A stretch of 64,000 nucleotides of DNA from W-Chloroflexi-9 sp045863195 (lineage in GTDB: Bacteria > Chloroflexota > Dehalococcoidia > UBA2979): assembly GCA_045863195.1 (NCBI GenBank), contig BTUI01000007.1:86080-150079 (forward strand), written 5' to 3'. Under the pieces are notes generated by a model. That model saw nothing but the letters and a program-made list of their open reading frames with translations. It did not search any database and was not told the DNA's origin. Shown in pieces: positions 17,173-25,625 of this stretch (its first letter is position 1; every line of letters begins with the position of its first letter). Both the position numbers and the translations under genes were made by a program.

Positions 17173-17976
17173 ATGGACCTACAACTCACCGGCAAGCGCG
17201 CGATCGTTACCGGCGGCAGCCGTGGCATCGGCAAGGCGATCGCCCGCGCCCTCGCGCGGGAGGGGGTGGACGTGGCCCTCGTCGCCCGCACGCGCGAGGC
17301 GCTGGAGGCGGCCGCCGAGGAACTCGCGCGGGAGACCGGGCGCAAGATCGTCCCGATCGTCGCGGACACCTCGGACGACGAGTCGGTGCGCGGGATGGGC
17401 CGCCAGGCGGTCGCCGCGCTCGGCGGCGTGGACATCCTCGTGAACTGCGCGGCGCAGGCGGGTGGCCAGGGTCCGGTACCCGGCTTCGAGGCGATCACCG
17501 CGGACGGGCACATCTGGCCGGACATGAACGTGAAGGTGTTCGGCTACCTGCGCACCGTGCAGGCCGTCGCGCCTCACATGAAGGCGCAGGGCTGGGGCCG
17601 CATCATCAACATCTCCGGCCTCGCCGCCCGCTCCGCGGGTTCCGCGACCGGTTCGATGCGTAACGTGGCGGTCGCGGCGCTGACGAAGAACCTCGCGGAC
17701 GAACTCGGCCCGCACGGCATCACCGTCACCGTCGTCCACCCCGGCCTCACCCGCACCGAGGCGACGGCGGGCGTCCTCGAACGGCGCGCGCAGGCGCAGG
17801 GGATCACGGTCGCGGAGGCGGAGGCGCGTATGGCGGAGGGCAACACCGTCCGCCGCATCATCGACGCGGACGACATCGCCTACATCGTCGCGATGCTCGC
17901 CTCGCCGCGGTCAATCGCGATCAACGGCGACGCGATCGCCGCCGGGGGCGGCGTCCCGCGCGCGATCTACTACTAG
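17173..17976 (+). CDS. SDR-family protein lacking the YxxxK motif
   Basis: A 267-residue Rossmann protein. The nucleotide-binding motif TGGSRGIG (13-20), 'NCAAQAGG' in place of NNAG and the catalytic-type Ser148 in 'IINISG' are all clear. The expected Tyr-x3-Lys region reads GSMRNVAVAALTKNLA (160-174): neither Tyr nor Lys is at the expected positions, and there is no Tyr at all between 150 and 190. Oxidoreductase activity of the usual type is therefore doubtful. The start MDLQLTGKRA follows GAGGAGTCACCG. Confidence 0.85.
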   Translation: MDLQLTGKRAIVTGGSRGIGKAIARALAREGVDVALVARTREALEAAAEELARETGRKIVPIVADTSDDESVRGMGRQAVAALGGVDILVNCAAQAGGQGPVPGFEAITADGHIWPDMNVKVFGYLRTVQAVAPHMKAQGWGRIINISGLAARSAGSATGSMRNVAVAALTKNLADELGPHGITVTVVHPGLTRTEATAGVLERRAQAQGITVAEAEARMAEGNTVRRIIDADDIAYIVAMLASPRSIAINGDAIAAGGGVPRAIYY

Positions 17977-18009
17977 CGCGACGACTCGCGCCGCACATCG
18001 CGCCTCAGG

Positions 18010-19188
18010 CTACCCCCTCGGCAGTCCGAGGCCGCGCGTGGCGATGATGTTGCGCTGGATCTCGCTGGTGCCAGCCGCGATCGTCCGCGACACCGTCGAG
18101 AGGTAGAGGATGCAGTACTCCCCGCCGAGCGCGGCGCGCGGCTGGCCCGGGCGCAGCGCGCCCGCGAGCCCGAGCATGTTGATGCCTCGACGCGCGTTCC
18201 GCTGCTGCAGTTCGGAGCCGGCCATCTTCGACATGGAGGACTCCATGTTCGGCACCAAGTGGCGGTCCTGCATCCACGTCACGCGGTAGCCAAGCAGCCG
18301 CGCGACCTCCATCTCAATGTGCGTGTCGACGAGCGCCAGCCGGTGCATTGGCGTGTCGGCGATGCGCCGGCCCTCCCCGGCCGAGTCCGGCCGCGTGGCG
18401 TGCGTGAGCAGCCGCCGGAACGGCGCGACCGCCTCCGCCATGCGGTTGATGCCGCTCCGCTCGAAGTCGAGCGCGGTGGCGGCCACGTACCAGCCGCGGT
18501 TCTCGTCGCCGATCATGTTCTTTGCCGGCACCCGCACGTCCTCGAAGAACGTCTCGTTGAACCCGGCCTGGTCGTGCATCTGCACAATCGGGCGGAGCGA
18601 GATGCCGGGGGTGTCCATGCGCAGCATGAAGTAGGTGATGCCTCGGTGCTTCGGCGCCTCCGGGTCGGTGCGGGTGAGGACGTGGATCCACTGCGCGTGG
18701 TCCGCGCCGCTCGTCCAGATCTTCTGGCCGTTGATCACGAAGTCGTCGCCGTCTCGGGTGGCGCGCGTCTGGAGCGATGCGAGGTCTGACCCCGATCCCG
18801 GCTCGGAGAAGCCCTGGCACCACACCACCTCGCCCGCCGCGATCTTGGGCAGGTGCTCCCGCTTCTGCTCCTCCGTGCCGTGGATCATCAGCGTGGGCCC
18901 CACGCGGTCCGCGCCCTGCCCGCCCGTGGGCGCCGAGGCGAACGCGGACTCCTCCGCGAAGATCAGCTGCTCCCAGTACGTGACGCCGCGGCCGCCGTAC
19001 TCCTTCGGCCACGCCATCGTCAGCCAGCCGTGCTGCGCCAGCGCGCGCTGGTACCGCACCGAGGCGGCCCCGCCGCCCTCCTCGCCGCCGCCAATCGCGC
19101 CGTGGCCGGGCTGCACCCACTCGCGGTCAATGAACGCGCGCACCTCGTCTCGGAACGTCCGCTGCTCCGGCGTCCAGGTGAAGTCCAT
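18010..19188 (-). CDS. Acyl-CoA dehydrogenase
   Basis: A 392-residue paralogue of the gene at 9453-10673, with the same 'CQGFSEPGSGSDLASLQTRA', 'GQKIWTSGADH' and C-terminal 'AAGTSEIQRNIIATRGLGLPRG'. It should pass electrons from an acyl-CoA to ETF. A Gly/Glu-rich insert lies at about 40-48. The ATG follows GGAGTGACC. It ends convergently with the SDR-like gene and shares no operon with the MFS gene behind it, being 116 bases away. Confidence 0.92.
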   Translation of the reverse strand: MDFTWTPEQRTFRDEVRAFIDREWVQPGHGAIGGGEEGGGAASVRYQRALAQHGWLTMAWPKEYGGRGVTYWEQLIFAEESAFASAPTGGQGADRVGPTLMIHGTEEQKREHLPKIAAGEVVWCQGFSEPGSGSDLASLQTRATRDGDDFVINGQKIWTSGADHAQWIHVLTRTDPEAPKHRGITYFMLRMDTPGISLRPIVQMHDQAGFNETFFEDVRVPAKNMIGDENRGWYVAATALDFERSGINRMAEAVAPFRRLLTHATRPDSAGEGRRIADTPMHRLALVDTHIEMEVARLLGYRVTWMQDRHLVPNMESSMSKMAGSELQQRNARRGINMLGLAGALRPGQPRAALGGEYCILYLSTVSRTIAAGTSEIQRNIIATRGLGLPRG

Positions 19189-19304
19189 GGTTCGGTCACT
19201 CCTTCGCCACGGCGCGCCGGCCGAGGCGGCGCGCGGTCGGGATCCGGCAGAATCTTACGACCCCGTGAATGATCCCGGAACCGCGCGCCGCCTCGACGCG
19301 ATCG

Positions 19305-20582
19305 TCAGCCCTCGACGCCCGCGCCCTCCGCGGCGTCCGAGGCGCGCCGGCGCTCACGCGCGTACAGCGGCAGCGCGGGCGCCAGCACGAGCGCCGCGGC
19401 GCTGAGCGCGGCGCGGACAGAGGCGACCTGCGCGAGGAGGCCGAACGCCGGCCCGCCGGCAATCTGGCCGAGCGCGTTCGCCTGTCCCACCGTGGACAGC
19501 ACCGTCGCCCGCGTCGCCGGGTCCAGCCCGCGGTTCACCCACGCGATGAAGAACGGCTCCTCCGCGTTCCGCGCCCAGACCGTGAGCCAGTACGCGGCGA
19601 GCGCGACGCCGAACACCGGTGCGAGGCCGAACGCCAGCATCGACAGGACGATCGCGGCGTTCAGCAGCAGGAGCGCGGTGGTCACGGCGCGTGCCCCGCG
19701 TGCCGCCCACGGCTCGATCGCGCGGATCACGGCGATGCCGCCGAGTTGCGAGACCACGAACAGGCCGGTGAACACCGCCACGTCGTCCAGCCCGCCTGGC
19801 ACGCCGATCTCCTCGATCAGCAGGTAGCCCCAGAGCCGGTCGAACGACTCGCTGGACATGCCCATGAGCGCCATGAGGACGAACGCCGCCACCAGCGCCG
19901 GCTTCCCGCGCGTCGCCTGGACGCCTCGCACGGCCTGGTCGCGCACCGAACCCCACGAGGATCGCTCGCCACGCGGCGCGGGGTGCCAGCCGTGCTCCGT
20001 CATCGCGAACAGCATGCCGAGGGCAAGCACCGCCATGCCGGCCGCGCCCACCACGAACGTCCACTGCGGCGCGACAAGCCCGATCGCACCACCAGCCAAT
20101 GCGCCGAGGATCATGGCGGTGAGCCGCCAGCGCGCGCCGCGCGGGTAGAGCCTCGCGGCGGCCTCCTCGCCCACCTCGTCCGCCAGCCACGCCTCGCGCG
20201 CACCGGAGATGAAGGTGAAGCCGAGGCCCCATAGCGCCTGGCCGAGGGCGATCGACCAGAACTCCGGCACCGCCATCAGCGCGAACCCGAGGGCGATCAC
20301 GAGGTAGCCGAGGATCACCGAGAGCCGGCGGCTGATCAGGTCCGCGACCACGCCGGTCGGCACCTCGAACAGCAGCGCCGCCGCCTCCATGCCGGTGCCG
20401 ATGATCATCAACTGGAGCGGGGAGAGCCCCACATCGCGCACGGCGTAGAGCGCGTACAGGACGACGACGAGCCCCTGCATCGCACCGCTGCCGGCGACGA
20501 TCAGGAGGTAGAGCCGCCGCGCGTCCAGCGGGCGGCCCGGCAGCAACGTCGGCTGCCGGTGGAACCATGACGGTTGAGACAC
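19305..20582 (-). CDS. MFS transporter
   Basis: A 425-residue permease with about 12 hydrophobic segments. The segment 'FEVPTGVVADLISRRLSVILGYL' is the MFS loop 2-3 motif of the kind seen in drug-efflux relatives. The start is the GTG of VSQPSWFHRQP, because GAGGGGTACCC precedes it. The final residues are charged and cytoplasmic. The substrate is not apparent; the next gene region is the copper operon, but nothing links them. Confidence 0.85.
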   Translation of the reverse strand: MSQPSWFHRQPTLLPGRPLDARRLYLLIVAGSGAMQGLVVVLYALYAVRDVGLSPLQLMIIGTGMEAAALLFEVPTGVVADLISRRLSVILGYLVIALGFALMAVPEFWSIALGQALWGLGFTFISGAREAWLADEVGEEAAARLYPRGARWRLTAMILGALAGGAIGLVAPQWTFVVGAAGMAVLALGMLFAMTEHGWHPAPRGERSSWGSVRDQAVRGVQATRGKPALVAAFVLMALMGMSSESFDRLWGYLLIEEIGVPGGLDDVAVFTGLFVVSQLGGIAVIRAIEPWAARGARAVTTALLLLNAAIVLSMLAFGLAPVFGVALAAYWLTVWARNAEEPFFIAWVNRGLDPATRATVLSTVGQANALGQIAGGPAFGLLAQVASVRAALSAAALVLAPALPLYARERRRASDAAEGAGVEG

Positions 20583-20835
20583 GGGTACCCCTCGCAACAC
20601 CCCGGGCGCGCTCAGGCGCGCAGGTCAGGGCCGGACGGTGCCCCCGTCGCCGCGCGAGGTCAGCGGGTCGCTGCGACGCGTCGCTGCTCTGCGCGCCGGG
20701 TGGGGACGGTGTGGATGGCGGAGAGGTGTGCCGTCATGGTCCGTCCGTTCGTTCCGAGGCGACGCGGATGCGCCGCTGCGCGCACTCTGGCGGCAGCGAC
20801 GCGGCGCGTCAAGCATTCCGTCGAGGCCGGCGACG

Positions 20836-23214
20836 TCAGTCGATGTTCGCGCGACGCAGGCGGAGGCTGTTCGCCATCACCGAGACGCTGGAGAGCGCCA
20901 TCGCGCCGGCCGCGACGATCGGGTTGAGGAACCCGGCGTGCCCGAAGATCGGCTGCAGCGCGCGCGGGACCTCGTGCATCCCGAGCATCTCGCGGAACAC
21001 GATGTAGCCGAGACCGGCCGCGACCGGGATGAGGACGACGTTGTAGCCAAACGCCCACGCGAGGTTCTGCCACATCGTGCGCATCGTCGCGCGGGAGATG
21101 CCGATCGCGTGCGCGACGCCGAGCAGGTCAGCGCGCATCAACGTGACGGGCGCCGTCTCCATCGCCACGTCCGTGCCGGTACCGATCGCAATGCCGACGT
21201 CCGCCGCGGCGAGCGCGGGTGCGTCGTTGATCCCGTCGCCGACCATCGCGACGACGCGGCCCTGCTGCTGGAGCGCCTGGACGATCGCCGCCTTGCCTTC
21301 CGGCTTCACGTTCGCCTCGACCTGGTCGATGCCCACCTGGCGCGCCACGGCGCGTGCCGTGAGTTCGCCGTCACCGGTGAGCATCACTACCTGCACGCCA
21401 AGCGTGCGCAATCGCGCGACGCCGTCGGCCGCGCTCGCACGCACGCGGTCGGCGAGGGCAACCACGCCCGCCGCCTGGCCGTCCACCGCGACGAGGATCG
21501 CCGTCTCGCCCTTCGTCTGCGCCTGCTCCGCGAGGAACGGGAGGCGCAGGCCACCGCGCGTGGTGCCGTCCACCCCGCGCTGCTTCAGGAAGTCCGCGTT
21601 CCCGATCAGCACCTCGTGCGTCACCCCGTCGAGCGCGACGGTCGCGGCGACGCCGAGGCCGGGAAGCGCCTGGAACGTGAGCGGCCAGTCGAGCGCGAGC
21701 CCGCGCCGCTCCGCCTCGCGCGTGATCGCCTCGGCATACGGGTGCTCCGAGCCGCGCTCCGCGGAGGCGACGAGGCGGATCAGCGCCGCCTCGTCGACCG
21801 GCGCGCCGGGCACCAGGTCCACGGACGTCACCTCCGGCCGGCCTTCGGTGATCGTGCCGGTCTTGTCCAGCACCACGGTGTCCACCTGGCGCGCGCGCTG
21901 CAGCGCCTCCGCGTTGCGGATCAGGACGCCTCGCTGCGCGGCGCGCCCGAGGCCGACCATGATCGCGGTGGGCGTCGCCAGGCCGAGCGCGCAAGGGCAG
22001 GCGATGATCACCACGGTGACGGCGTTGAGGATCGCGAGCGTCAGCCGGGGCTCCGGGCCGAACGCCCACCACGCCCCCAGCACGCCGAGCGCGATCACGA
22101 GCACGACCGGCACGAAGACGGACGAGATGCGGTCCGCCAGCGCCTGCACCGGCGCCTTCGAGGTCTGCGCCTCCTCCACGAGCGAGATGATGCGCGCGAG
22201 CGCCGAGTCGGAACCCACCGCCGTCGCCCGGACGCGCAGCAGACCGGTCGTGTTCATCGTCGCGCCGAAGACGGGCGTGCCGGGCGCCTTCTCCACCGGC
22301 ACGGACTCGCCGGTGAGCATCGACTCGTCCACGGCCGAGTGGCCCTCGATCACCTCGCCATCGACCGGGATCTGCTCGCTCGGCCGCACGATCACCACGT
22401 CGCCCGCCTGCACGGCGCGCACCGGGATCTCGTACTCCACGCCGTCCTCCAGCACGCGCGCCAGTTGGGGACGCAGCGCGATCAGCGCACGCACCGCCTC
22501 GGACGTCCGCCCCTTGGCGCGCGCCTCCAGCCACCGCCCGAGGAGGACGAGACCGATGATCGCGGCGGAGGTGTCGAAGTAGACCTCCGGCTCCAGCCCG
22601 TGCACCGCGGAGAAGACGCCCGGCGCGAACGTTGCGACGGTCGAGTAGAGGAAGGCGGCAGAGGTGCCGGTCGCGATCAGCGTGTTCATGTCGGTGGAGC
22701 CGTGGCGGCCCACCTTCCACGCGCCCTGGTAGAACTGCGCACCGGCCCACACCTGCACCGGCAGCGTGATCAGGAACTGCAGCGGGTTCGCCACGCGCAG
22801 CGGGACATCCTGCACCCACCCGATCTCGAGGCCCACCGTCATCCCGCCGTGGCGCAGGAGCATCCACGTCATGGTCAGCGCCGCGACGGCGAGCGCGAAG
22901 GTCATGCGCACGCGCAGCCGGGACTCCTCCGCGCGCCGTTCGCGCTCGAGCGAGTCGTACTGCGCGTCTTCGTCCTCGCCCGCGTCCGGCAGCACCAACT
23001 CGTAGCCCGCGCGGTCGACGGCGGCGCGGAGCGCCTGCACGTCCAGGCCGGCGGGGGCCTCCACCGTCGCCTGCTCGGTCGCGAGGTTCACGGCCGCCGA
23101 GGAGACGCCCTCGACGCCGCCGAGCGCTTTCTCGACGCGGCGCACGCAGGAGGCGCACGTCATGCCGCGCACGCCGAAGCGGAGCCGCTCGGATGTGATG
23201 GGTGCTGCGCTCAT
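20836..23214 (-). CDS. copA: Copper-translocating P1B-type ATPase
   Basis: A 792-residue heavy-metal ATPase. An N-terminal HMA domain has GMTCASC (17-23). Then come the phosphatase motif TGES (301-304), the membrane metal site CPC (406-408), the phosphorylation site DKTGT (Asp450) and 'GDGINDAPAL'. The CPC form with an 'NxxxxAFGYNV' stretch near the C-terminus fits a copper(I) exporter. It is the last gene of the operon with CsoR (8 bases apart) and an HMA protein, and CsoR probably controls it. Confidence 0.95.
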   Translation of the reverse strand: MSAAPITSERLRFGVRGMTCASCVRRVEKALGGVEGVSSAAVNLATEQATVEAPAGLDVQALRAAVDRAGYELVLPDAGEDEDAQYDSLERERRAEESRLRVRMTFALAVAALTMTWMLLRHGGMTVGLEIGWVQDVPLRVANPLQFLITLPVQVWAGAQFYQGAWKVGRHGSTDMNTLIATGTSAAFLYSTVATFAPGVFSAVHGLEPEVYFDTSAAIIGLVLLGRWLEARAKGRTSEAVRALIALRPQLARVLEDGVEYEIPVRAVQAGDVVIVRPSEQIPVDGEVIEGHSAVDESMLTGESVPVEKAPGTPVFGATMNTTGLLRVRATAVGSDSALARIISLVEEAQTSKAPVQALADRISSVFVPVVLVIALGVLGAWWAFGPEPRLTLAILNAVTVVIIACPCALGLATPTAIMVGLGRAAQRGVLIRNAEALQRARQVDTVVLDKTGTITEGRPEVTSVDLVPGAPVDEAALIRLVASAERGSEHPYAEAITREAERRGLALDWPLTFQALPGLGVAATVALDGVTHEVLIGNADFLKQRGVDGTTRGGLRLPFLAEQAQTKGETAILVAVDGQAAGVVALADRVRASAADGVARLRTLGVQVVMLTGDGELTARAVARQVGIDQVEANVKPEGKAAIVQALQQQGRVVAMVGDGINDAPALAAADVGIAIGTGTDVAMETAPVTLMRADLLGVAHAIGISRATMRTMWQNLAWAFGYNVVLIPVAAGLGYIVFREMLGMHEVPRALQPIFGHAGFLNPIVAAGAMALSSVSVMANSLRLRRANID

Positions 23215-23222
23215 GGTGTGCC

Positions 23223-23489
23223 CTATCGGTTCTTCATCGCGTACAGCTCGACGAGTTCGTCGAACACCTCGTCGTGACGTCCCTCGGTGACGGCCTCCAG
23301 CACGCAGTGGTGCAGGTGGCCGTCCAGAATGCGCGACTCGGCCTTCTCCACGGCGCGCCGCACGGCGTACATCTGCTTCAGGACGTCCACGCAGTAGGTG
23401 TCCTCCTCCACCATGCGGCGGATGCCGTTCAGGTGGCCCTCGATGTACGCGAGACGCTTGAGGACGTCCGCCTTGCTGTCGTGATCCAT
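23223..23489 (-). CDS. csoR: CsoR-family copper-sensing repressor
   Basis: An 88-residue helical repressor. The copper(I) ligands of CsoR appear as Cys33 (DTYCVDV), His58 and Cys62 (DGHLHHCV), the same Cys-His-Cys spacing as the founding member. Copper binding should release DNA and open expression of the operon. A CsoR-type G/C-rich palindrome lies upstream of the first gene. CGGGAGGCGAC precedes the ATG. Confidence 0.92.
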   Translation of the reverse strand: MDHDSKADVLKRLAYIEGHLNGIRRMVEEDTYCVDVLKQMYAVRRAVEKAESRILDGHLHHCVLEAVTEGRHDEVFDELVELYAMKNR

Positions 23490-23529
23490 GTCGCCTCCCG
23501 GCGCGAGCGCTGTGGCGGGCCGACGGTCG

Positions 23530-24096
23530 CTACTTCGCGACCGCCATCGCGGCTTCCAGGGGCTGGCCCCACGGCATCTGCACGGTCTGCACGTTGACCA
23601 CCTCGAAGCCGGGCGCCAGCGCGCGCAGCCGCTCGGCCGCGCCGGGGGCGACGAGGACCTTGTGGTTGCAGCAGGAGTGTGGCTCCTGCTCCGCCTTGGA
23701 GCGGTCGTAGTGGAAGACCTCGGTCGTGCTCCCGCAGGGGCAGGAGTAGACCACGTCCGCGCCGGCATCCGTGCGCTCCGCGCGGTAGGTCGGGACGAAC
23801 GCCTGCGCCTGGGCGGCGGACGGGGCGACGTGCAGCATCCCGAGCGGGGTCATCGAGGGGTGCGCGGAGGCCGCCGGGGGAGCCGCAGCGGCGTCGCCCA
23901 GCGGGTAGCCCTCGCCGGCCAGCGCCTCCGCGACCTGGTCGAGGACGGCGCCGCGCTCGACGGTGACGACGAAGGACCGGGCATCCGGGTCGCCGGAGAC
24001 GAAGTGCGCTCCCTGGATGCCGTCCACGGTCTTGCGGATCGTGGCGATGCAGTGGTCGCAGGTGATGTCGGGGGCGAAGAGGGTCATCTGGGGCAT
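23530..24096 (-). CDS. HMA-domain copper-binding protein with extra Cys-rich module
   Basis: A 188-residue protein, first of the copper operon. The N-terminal HMA domain (1-65) has ITCDHC (Cys13, Cys16), like the chaperone CopZ, which delivers copper(I) to CopA. After an Ala/Pro-rich linker there is a second part with CPCG (Cys119, Cys121) and CCNH (Cys142, Cys143, His145), which could form another metal site. I do not recognise this C-terminal module. GGAGGTACACCG precedes the ATG. Confidence 0.8.
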   Translation of the reverse strand: MPQMTLFAPDITCDHCIATIRKTVDGIQGAHFVSGDPDARSFVVTVERGAVLDQVAEALAGEGYPLGDAAAAPPAASAHPSMTPLGMLHVAPSAAQAQAFVPTYRAERTDAGADVVYSCPCGSTTEVFHYDRSKAEQEPHSCCNHKVLVAPGAAERLRALAPGFEVVNVQTVQMPWGQPLEAAMAVAK

Positions 24097-24134
24097 CGGT
24101 GTACCTCCGCGAGCGGGACTGGACTGATGCCGGC

Positions 24135-24165
24135 ATCGTACCACAAACCCCTACCGGGGGGGTAT
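24135..24165 (-). promoter_or_regulatory. Copper operon promoter with CsoR-type operator
   Basis: The palindromic ACCCCTACCGGGGGGGT (24147-24163) resembles CsoR operators, which are runs of C and G around a TA-containing centre. On the minus strand TACGAT (24135-24140) fits a -10 box, so the operator would sit in the spacer, where bound CsoR blocks transcription. The start is about 32 bases before the HMA gene. Confidence 0.65.
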
Positions 24166-24231
24166 GGGTATCGCCGGGCTCCCCTATGCTCCCTGCATCC
24201 GGCCTCCCTGGGCCGGCCGACCTGAGAGCGA

Positions 24232-25539
24232 GTGCGGGTGCCTCGGCGTCTGCGCCTCCCGATCGGGACGAACCTGGGCCAGCGCTGGCGCTTCCGAGGG
24301 CGTCCGCTCGCCGATCACCCCCGCACGTCCTACCAGACCCGCGTCTTCGGCACGCCCGCCCAGCGCTGGTTCTTCCTGGACGGGCTCACGGCCAACGCCT
24401 CCGACACCGTGGTCGTCCAGTTCCTCTCCATCTACGCGATCGCGCTGGGCGCCACGAACACCGAGGTGGGGATGATCGCCATCGCCAACGGTCTCGCAGG
24501 GGCGATCGCGCTCTACCCCGGCGCGCGGATCGCGGAACGTGTCGTCTCCCGCAAGCGCGTCGTGCTCCTCGGCGCGGCCGGCGTGGGCCGGCTGGCGGTG
24601 CTGGCGATGGCGCTGACGCCGCTGCTCCTGCGGGAGCCGAGGCACGCGGTATACGGGCTGATCGCGCTGACGTTCCTGCGCTGGCTCGGCGGGAGCCTGA
24701 GCCACCCGTCCTGGGTCTCGCTCCTCGCGGACATCATCCCGCTCGACCTTCGGCGGTTCTACGTCTCCCAGCGGATGCTCGGCATGACCGTCGTCGGCGC
24801 GTTCGCCGCGCCGGCCGCGGGCTTCGGCATCCGCGCGATCGGGGGCGTGGAGGGCTTCCAGTGGGTGTTCGCGGCCGCGTTCGCCTTCGGCATCGCGAGC
24901 ACCTTCTGCTACAGCCGCATCCCGGAGCCGCCGCGCCCGCGCGCGGAGGACCGCCCGAAGGGGTCGCTGCGCGAGATGCTCGCCGACGGGCCGTTCACCC
25001 GGTACCTCGCGGCGACCTTCATGCTCCACACCACCACGATGATCGTGGGGCCGTTCTTCGCCGCCTACCTGGTGCGCGACCTCGGTGCGACCACCGCCGA
25101 GGTCGGCGTGCTGGCGACGGTCGACCTCGCCGCGGCGGTTACGGCGCAACTCGCGCTCGGGTTCGTGGTGGCCCGATACCCGACCGAGCACCTGGTGCGG
25201 ATCGTCATGTTCACCTCGCCGTTCATCCCGTTCCTGTGGCTCTTTGCGACGGAGCCGTGGCACGCGGCGCTCCCGCACCTCGTCGGCGGCGCCTCCTGGG
25301 CGGTCTACAACGTGGTCTCCTTCAACCTGCTCATGGAGTACGCCCCCACGCGCAACATCCCGAGGTACGCCGCGGTCCATCAGATGACCGTGCTGGTGGC
25401 GTCCTTCCTCGGCCCGACGATCGGCACGCTGATCGTCGCCGGGTGGGGGATCCGGGCGGCGATGGTCATCTCCTCGGCCGGCCGGTTCGTCGCGGCGGGG
25501 ATGATGTTCCTGCCGGTGAGGAGACCGCCGGCGGCCTGA
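24232..25539 (+). CDS. MFS transporter
   Basis: A 435-residue MFS permease with a roughly 40-residue basic N-terminal extension ahead of the first helix (about 46-66). Segments such as 'ANGLAGAIALYPGARIAERVVSRKRV' and 'FYVSQRMLGMTVVGAFAAPAAGF' fit the YcaD/BC2215-like MFS layout. It begins with GTG (a second GTG lies six bases on). A TATGCT box at 24185-24190 could be its -10 element. The transported compound is unknown. Confidence 0.8.
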   Translation: MRVPRRLRLPIGTNLGQRWRFRGRPLADHPRTSYQTRVFGTPAQRWFFLDGLTANASDTVVVQFLSIYAIALGATNTEVGMIAIANGLAGAIALYPGARIAERVVSRKRVVLLGAAGVGRLAVLAMALTPLLLREPRHAVYGLIALTFLRWLGGSLSHPSWVSLLADIIPLDLRRFYVSQRMLGMTVVGAFAAPAAGFGIRAIGGVEGFQWVFAAAFAFGIASTFCYSRIPEPPRPRAEDRPKGSLREMLADGPFTRYLAATFMLHTTTMIVGPFFAAYLVRDLGATTAEVGVLATVDLAAAVTAQLALGFVVARYPTEHLVRIVMFTSPFIPFLWLFATEPWHAALPHLVGGASWAVYNVVSFNLLMEYAPTRNIPRYAAVHQMTVLVASFLGPTIGTLIVAGWGIRAAMVISSAGRFVAAGMMFLPVRRPPAA

Positions 25540-25625
25540 CGGCCCGGGGATGGACGCGGGTGGATAATGCCGGCCACCCGGCGTCGCACCGCCTGGGCGG
25601 CAGCCGCACCTGCAAGGGATGGGCG

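Noticed and set aside
20583..20835. 253-bp spacer between the MFS gene and copA, with several open frames
   Set aside because: All frames are GC-driven, none has a fitting ribosome site and recognisable protein together. I see no gene or clear stem there.
20638..23277. Long open frame opposite copA
   Set aside because: It is antisense to a gene with all P1B-ATPase motifs; the product is Arg/His-rich low complexity without a domain.
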